Translations under genes and position numbers: made by a program | Source of the DNA: Candidatus Bathyarchaeota archaeon | GTDB lineage: Archaea; Thermoproteota; Bathyarchaeia; Bathyarchaeales; Bathycorpusculaceae | Direction of reading: 5' to 3' | Length of the DNA: 9,037 bases | NCBI GenBank assembly: GCA_014859805.1 | Contig: JACUTN010000034.1 | Location: 1 to 9,037 of the forward strand | Part shown: one piece after another, positions 5,419 through 9,037 of the stretch | Layout of the letters: each line of letters starts with the position of its first letter | Position numbering within the stretch: position 1 is the first letter of the stretch | The notes under the pieces: generated by a model | What the model saw: only the letters and a program-made list of their open reading frames with translations | What the model was told of the DNA's origin: nothing | Database searches by the model: none

Positions 5419-6546
5419 CTACTTCAAAATCATCCTCCGTTTTTTGCCAGCCTTTGTATCCAAAACTGTTAGGCGATCGGTACATGCAAAGCATGGGTCG
5501 ATGCTTTCAATTATGATTCTAGCGTTCTGAAGCAAGTCTCCGCGAAGCATCTCAATTAGAGTGAAGTCGTTTGCAAAGGAAGGCGTTCTGACTTTAACCC
5601 TTTCCGGAATGTTTGTTCCATTTGATTTGATGTAGTAGACAAGTTCTCCGCGTGGAGCCTCAGCTCTTCCAACCTCTTCCTTCTCCAGTGGTTCGCCAGG
5701 TTTTGTCGCAATCTCTCCGCTTGGAAGATTGTCTAAGGCTTGTTCGATTATTTTTATGCTTTCAAGGGTTTCTCTGGCTCTAACAAGTGATTTGGCGCGT
5801 ACATCACCGTCTTCTTCTGTTATTACTTCAAAGTCCAGTTCTCCATAGGCAGCATATGGATCGTCCTTGCGAACGTCACTTTCTATTCCTGAACCACGAA
5901 GCGTAGGACCTACTGCACCTAGATCCAAGGCTTTATCTTTAGGCAGTATGCCTACCCCTTCAGTTTTCTTGGTGAGACTTCCATTCTCATCCAAAAGTGC
6001 CAGTAGATAGTTTGAAAGGGCTTTCATGTTGTCCATTACTTTTTGGATTCTCTCTGTTTTTGGTGACGTTATGTCTCTTCTAACGCCGCCGATTGTATTT
6101 ATAAGATAGTTGATTCTGTTTCCAGTCAAATATTCTAGTAGATCTTGTACATGTTCGCGTTCTCCCATGATTTTGAGGAATGCATTGTTCTCATGCAAAC
6201 TGTGGGTGACAACTCCGAACCACAGGTAATGGCTGTGCAGCCGCTCTATTTCCATGTAGATGCATCTCAAGTATCTAGCGCGGTCTGGAACAGTTACGTC
6301 AATTACTCCTTCTGCGGTTTGGGCATAGCAAAGTGTATGCACTCCTGAACAGATTCCACAGATACGTTCGGCAAGCGCAAGATTCTGCATGTAAGTCTTC
6401 GTAGTGAACAGTTTCTCTATGCCACGATGCACATACCCTAACTCGATGTTAGCGTCAATTATTTTGTTGTTTTCCACAACTAATTCGAAGCGTTCGGGTT
6501 CCAGTAGTTGTGGACGATAGGGTCCAATCTGAACTATTTCAGGCAT
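5419..6546 (-). CDS. NuoD-like group 4 [NiFe] hydrogenase large subunit
   Basis: This 375-residue protein carries the NiFe active site. The N-terminus has the family pattern GPYRPQLLEPERFEL and GYVHRGIEKL. The L1 motif is complete, RICGICSGVH (61-70) with C63 and C66, and so is L2, DPCFACTDR (350-358) with C352 and C355. Complex I NuoD has lost these four cysteines, so this is a hydrogenase and not a Nuo subunit. A 17-residue tail follows R358, close to the usual cleavage site, so maturation by a HycI-type endopeptidase would be expected. DPC..CTDRLTV is the form seen in HycE and EchE, which places it near group 4. The TAA of the hdrB-like gene is one base before this ATG, and its ribosome site GGAGG lies within that gene, so the two are translationally linked. 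Length is close to EchE and NuoD. Confidence 0.92.
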   Translation of the reverse strand: MPEIVQIGPYRPQLLEPERFELVVENNKIIDANIELGYVHRGIEKLFTTKTYMQNLALAERICGICSGVHTLCYAQTAEGVIDVTVPDRARYLRCIYMEIERLHSHYLWFGVVTHSLHENNAFLKIMGEREHVQDLLEYLTGNRINYLINTIGGVRRDITSPKTERIQKVMDNMKALSNYLLALLDENGSLTKKTEGVGILPKDKALDLGAVGPTLRGSGIESDVRKDDPYAAYGELDFEVITEEDGDVRAKSLVRARETLESIKIIEQALDNLPSGEIATKPGEPLEKEEVGRAEAPRGELVYYIKSNGTNIPERVKVRTPSFANDFTLIEMLRGDLLQNARIIIESIDPCFACTDRLTVLDTKAGKKRRMILK

Positions 6547-6547
6547 T

Positions 6548-7423
6548 TTACGTCGCCTCCATTTTTTGAGCTAACTGCAAAACTGGGCTCTTATGAAATT
6601 CAAGATGCAAATCTTTTGATGGCACCCCGAATGATATTGCCATCAGCTCCATTAGGTTGATGCATGGAATCCTGTATTGCACACCATACTGTTTGAGCAT
6701 TATTTGACCTATTTCGAACTGTATTGTGCAGGCTGGACATGACAAAACTACGGCGTCGGCTCCGGCTTCTTTTATGCGTTTCAACTTTAGGAGCAGTCTC
6801 TGCTTTAGTGAAAATTCCTCGTCTGCTTGCATGCTTGGGTATCCGCAGCATAAACGTTCAATTCCGTAATCAACAATTTCAACGCCTGTCACTCGGGTTA
6901 ATTCTTTCATCATGTTCGGTTTCCGGTTGATGTCTCCTCCCTCAGGTTCGCGGTACATATGGCATCCGTAGTGAAGAGCTACTCGGATTCTCTGAGGATT
7001 AACTACGTGTTGTTTGATTTTGTCAACACCTATCTCTTCGTAAAGAACCTCAACGGCATGTTTGACTTTGACTTTTCCAGCGTATTCCTTGCCATAAGGT
7101 TTCAGAATCTCATTTATTTTATGCAGTTCCTCTGGTTCCTGTTTCAGAACTTCATTGGTTTCAACTAAGGTTTCGTAGCAACCGTTACATAATGTCATCA
7201 AGTCTAGTCCAAGTTCTTCTGCTAATGCTAGATTTCTCGCCGACACTGCCAGCCAAGCGGTTTTGTCCAATAGCCTTGAGATTACTGGTTCTGGACAACA
7301 TGAATAGCCCAAAAGATCAACCGCTTCTAGTCCTATTTTTTCAAAAACTTTCCTTGAGGCTATTTCAATGCTTGGAATTCGCATTGGGATTTGGCAGCCG
7401 AGGAAAGATGCATATTTAACCAT
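6548..7423 (-). CDS. hdrB: HdrB-like heterodisulfide reductase subunit with two complete CCG motifs
   Basis: A 291-residue protein matching HdrB, the catalytic subunit of heterodisulfide reductase. Both CCG domains are complete: C10, C42-C43, C79-x2-C82 in the first and C154, C192-C193, C229-x2-C232 in the second (motifs YSCCPEP, LCNGC, HYGCH, LCCGYPS, SCPAC). In methanogen HdrB these bind two noncubane [4Fe-4S] clusters that cleave the CoM-S-S-CoB disulfide; related proteins act on other disulfides or serve in lactate and succinate pathways. No hdrA or hdrC lies beside it; it sits between the NuoC-like and NuoD-like hydrogenase genes. Start at 7423, with GGAGG 9 bases ahead; the previous stop is 16 bases upstream. 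Inference: it receives or delivers electrons through the hydrogenase's ferredoxin subunits. The real substrate is unknown. Confidence 0.88.
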   Translation of the reverse strand: MVKYASFLGCQIPMRIPSIEIASRKVFEKIGLEAVDLLGYSCCPEPVISRLLDKTAWLAVSARNLALAEELGLDLMTLCNGCYETLVETNEVLKQEPEELHKINEILKPYGKEYAGKVKVKHAVEVLYEEIGVDKIKQHVVNPQRIRVALHYGCHMYREPEGGDINRKPNMMKELTRVTGVEIVDYGIERLCCGYPSMQADEEFSLKQRLLLKLKRIKEAGADAVVLSCPACTIQFEIGQIMLKQYGVQYRIPCINLMELMAISFGVPSKDLHLEFHKSPVLQLAQKMEAT

Positions 7424-7439
7424 TCTTCACAATCCTCCA

Positions 7440-8111
7440 TCACTTATGTCGCAGTCGTTTCTTCTTCCAATCAAAACCAGCCTTCTTAGCCAAGCTTGTA
7501 TCCTTCATGATTCCGTGGAACTCTTGCATTGCTTTCTCATCTGTAAAAGCAAAAGGTGGAGTCTTAGGCAAGCCTGCTTCTTCACGTTTTTTCTGCATAA
7601 ATGCGGATATCGGGGCTACACAGCTGGTTGATATTAACGCTTCAGCCACCGGTCTTGCTTGCTTCGGAAGCTCTCCTTCTAGTGGTCTTCTCAGTGGTCG
7701 TTTGTCATCTGGCCAATCCTTTGTCAATATTAAATACTGTGGGTTGGGGTGATTCACTAGTTTTATTCCAAAGAGTTCACCGATTTCTCTTTCAATGAAG
7801 TTTGCAGCGGGGATTATGTCTACAATGGATTCTAGGGTGTTGTCTTCTTTGCGTTTTTCACTCCTCACCGTTACAACGGCTCCATCTACATGGAAGTGGT
7901 ACAAGAATTCGAAATCCAAGCCATGGTCAACAACGGAAATTGTCATAAAGCGGAGCGTTTGATACTGCCTTTTCATAGCGTTGACGGCTTTTCTAAGGGC
8001 CGTTGGTTTTATTCTAGCGAAAACTCTTCTTTCACGGGGTTTCGATGCTTCAATAAGGTCTTCGCCCAGTTGCTGCTTCAGATAAGCTATTATCTCATTT
8101 TCTGAAACCAT
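7440..8111 (-). CDS. NuoC-like (30 kDa) subunit
   Basis: A protein of 223 residues of the complex I 30 kDa/NuoC family, found in group 4 hydrogenases as EchD or the N-terminal part of HycE. The family signature is clear at about 110-145: NFIEREIGELFGIKLVNHPN, then YLILTKDWPDDKRPLRR. It binds beside the NuoD-like subunit and has no cofactor. After the core comes a tail of about 70 residues (about 150-223), lysine-rich and ending KKKRLRHK, of no recognised family. The ATG at 8111 shares its A with the TGA of the ferredoxin gene (TGATG), and GAGGTG lies 8 bases ahead. A GTG one codon earlier is also possible. Confidence 0.85.
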   Translation of the reverse strand: MVSENEIIAYLKQQLGEDLIEASKPRERRVFARIKPTALRKAVNAMKRQYQTLRFMTISVVDHGLDFEFLYHFHVDGAVVTVRSEKRKEDNTLESIVDIIPAANFIEREIGELFGIKLVNHPNPQYLILTKDWPDDKRPLRRPLEGELPKQARPVAEALISTSCVAPISAFMQKKREEAGLPKTPPFAFTDEKAMQEFHGIMKDTSLAKKAGFDWKKKRLRHK

Positions 8112-8590
8112 CACGTCAACACCTCTACGTAGTGTTTCTTATTAAATTCCCACGCCTCTTGTCTAGTTGCAACTCGTATGGCTTGTGGAGAACAGAACTT
8201 GGCGCATTGCGGGTCTCCATCACAGAAGTCGCATTTCATTGAAATTTTGTAATCTGCGTTGAACCATGGAACTGAAAGTGGACAGGCGAAAGTGCATGTT
8301 TTGCATCCTATGCATCTCATAGGGTTTATTCGCACCAAACCAGTTTCTTCATCTTTGATTGCTGCTTCGCTTGGGCAGGCAGCAACGCAGATTGGTTCGT
8401 CACAGTGTTGGCAGTAAATTGCTTCGAATTCAGCATTTTTCTCGCTGAACTGTACGTGCAGATGGGCTTTTTCAAGGTCAAAAAGTTTGAAATGATAAAA
8501 GGTGCAAGCAATCTCACAGTAGCGGCAGCCAGTGCATCTTTGAGGGTCGTAGAGAAGTACCTTTTGTTCTTCAACTTGGACTTTTTCCAT
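8111..8590 (-). CDS. Four-cluster ferredoxin of HycB/CooF/HydN type
   Basis: This 159-residue electron carrier has sixteen cysteines in four groups that fit four [4Fe-4S] clusters: CTGCRYCEIAC (19-29), CQHCDEPICVAACP (60-73), CIGCKTCTFACP (93-104) and CDFCDGDPQCAKFC (120-133). This spacing is that of HycB, CooF, HydN and DmsB, proteins that link a hydrogenase or molybdoenzyme to another redox partner. There is no signal peptide, so it is cytoplasmic. It is the first gene of the operon and overlaps the NuoC-like gene by one base. GAGGT sits 6 bases before the ATG. Inference: it is the wire between the hydrogenase core and HdrB, or the entry point for an outside donor. Confidence 0.9.
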   Translation of the reverse strand: MEKVQVEEQKVLLYDPQRCTGCRYCEIACTFYHFKLFDLEKAHLHVQFSEKNAEFEAIYCQHCDEPICVAACPSEAAIKDEETGLVRINPMRCIGCKTCTFACPLSVPWFNADYKISMKCDFCDGDPQCAKFCSPQAIRVATRQEAWEFNKKHYVEVLT

Positions 8591-8632
8591 CGGCTTACCT
8601 CAAGATATCTTTAGATTTTGAAGTAAATATGA

Positions 8633-8638
8633 TTTAAA
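8633..8638 (-). promoter_or_regulatory. TATA-like element of the hydrogenase operon
   Basis: The minus strand reads AGTTTAAATC here, 43-48 bases ahead of the first ATG at 8590. It predicts initiation near 8610 and a leader of about 20 bases that contains the GAGGT ribosome site (8597-8601). It is the best TATA-like stretch upstream of the five-gene operon. Confidence 0.4.
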
Positions 8639-8712
8639 CTTGACTTATTTAGGTTTTCCGTAAACGTCTGAATATCATCGCATACTTTGAACACTAAATA
8701 AACAGTAACAGT

Positions 8713-8841
8713 ATGAAGTTGACACTAGAAAATGCGTTTAAGAAATGGCTGAAGAACTACGGCAAACTCGTGATTTTGGGTATAGAGACTTCTTTAAGGA
8801 AAAATGACACTTCAGGATTGACAATCTCAAAAAATGCTTAG
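8713..8841 (+). pseudogene. hycI: Decayed start of a HycI-type hydrogenase maturation protease
   Basis: A 42-codon frame starting MKLTLENAFKKWLKNYGK and continuing LVILGIETSLRKNDTSGLTI before a stop. Archaeal HycI endopeptidases begin with a similar amphipathic lead and then a VxGIGNxLRxDDxxGxxV motif that holds the nickel-contacting acid. Here the GIGN is GIET and the DDG is NDT, while LVILGI, LR, one Asp (D32), Gly35 and the hydrophobic spacing remain. The rest of the protease (normally about 150-180 residues) is not recognisable in any frame downstream. The gene faces away from the hydrogenase operon with no clear ribosome site. Its place beside a hydrogenase large subunit with a cleavable tail favours the reading, but the match is short and from memory. 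Confidence 0.45.
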
Positions 8842-9037
8842 AGGTAGAGCCGGATAATTCCAAAGAAGGAAAGGAACTTCAAGCGAAGAGCTTCTGCAGG
8901 AGGTTGCTTCTCCAACCGAAAGTCAACGTTCATGAAAAAAGAAAGCGATATGTTTTTTAATAGCCTTAACTTGCACAGATTCGAATTTGCCCTATTTGGA
9001 ACAAAGAGATGACATTGGTGCGTGTGAAAATCAGAGT
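8842..9037 (+). other. Stretch with no intact gene; TPR-like scrap and a possible gene start at the edge
   Basis: No complete gene was found. One plus frame, ending at the TAA near 8958, reads NLKKCLEVEPDNSKEGKELQ (starting about 8823), which resembles the second helix of a TPR repeat; it overlaps the end of the protease-like scrap in another frame. At 9009 an ATG opens a frame (MTLVRVKIR) that runs off the window and could be the start of a gene, too short to identify. A chance origin is possible for both. Confidence 0.25.

Noticed and set aside
5408..5494. In-frame upstream extension of the small-subunit gene to an ATG at 5494
   Set aside because: It would overlap the end of the large-subunit gene, adds 29 residues unlike the family, and the ATG at 5407 has a strong GGAGGAA site 6 bases ahead.
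5419..6546. Reading the large subunit as a complex I NuoD/Fpo subunit
   Set aside because: All four nickel-ligand cysteines and their DPCxxCTDR and RxCGxC contexts are present, which complex I homologues lack.
8971..8995. TTCGAAT resembling a tRNA T-loop
   Set aside because: The flanking bases do not form a 5-bp T stem, and no acceptor, D or anticodon arms are visible nearby.

Overview
The window looks like archaeal chromosome of moderate to low GC. The gene families point to an uncultivated anaerobe of the Bathyarchaeota/TACK type, but this is inference from family content, not a phylogenetic result. Supporting signs are an AbrB-PhoU fusion regulator, a short VIT1/CCC1 transporter of archaeal type, TATA-like promoter elements, strong Shine-Dalgarno sites inside the operon and poly-T 3' ends.

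Layout, left to right. 1-836 (minus) is the N-terminal part of a GltD-like FeS/FAD oxidoreductase. It runs off the left edge and lacks, in frame, the domain that normally binds NAD(P)H. 956-1549 (minus) is a fusion of a ribbon-helix-helix DNA-binding domain with a GcvH-like lipoyl fold whose lipoylation lysine is a methionine. It is divergent from an AbrB-PhoU regulator (1702-2775, plus), and the shared promoter region carries two imperfect direct repeats. A cysteine-rich Hsp20-like protein (2875-3321) and a VIT1/CCC1-type transporter broken by one extra G (3494-4079) follow on plus. A small DUF2061 membrane protein (4098-4304, minus) and a probable scrap of a tyrosine recombinase (about 4380-4499) come next.

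The centrepiece is a tightly packed five-gene minus-strand operon, transcribed 8590 to 4511: a four-cluster ferredoxin, a NuoC-like subunit, an HdrB-like double-CCG protein, a NuoD-like [NiFe] hydrogenase large subunit with all four nickel-ligand cysteines, and a NuoB-like small subunit fused to a two-cluster ferredoxin and a CxxC/CxxC tail. No membrane subunit (NuoH/L/M/N or EchA/B type) is present in the window. The set reads as the peripheral arm of a group 4-like [NiFe] hydrogenase joined to a heterodisulfide-reductase catalytic subunit, possibly a soluble H2/ferredoxin:disulfide oxidoreductase. Just upstream, on the opposite strand, lies what looks like the decayed start of a hydrogenase maturation protease gene (8713-8841).

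The window is rich in lesions: an internal deletion, a frameshift and two gene remnants. Some could be assembly errors in a metagenome-derived contig, and those checks come first. No rRNA, tRNA, CRISPR array or insertion sequence was recognised.
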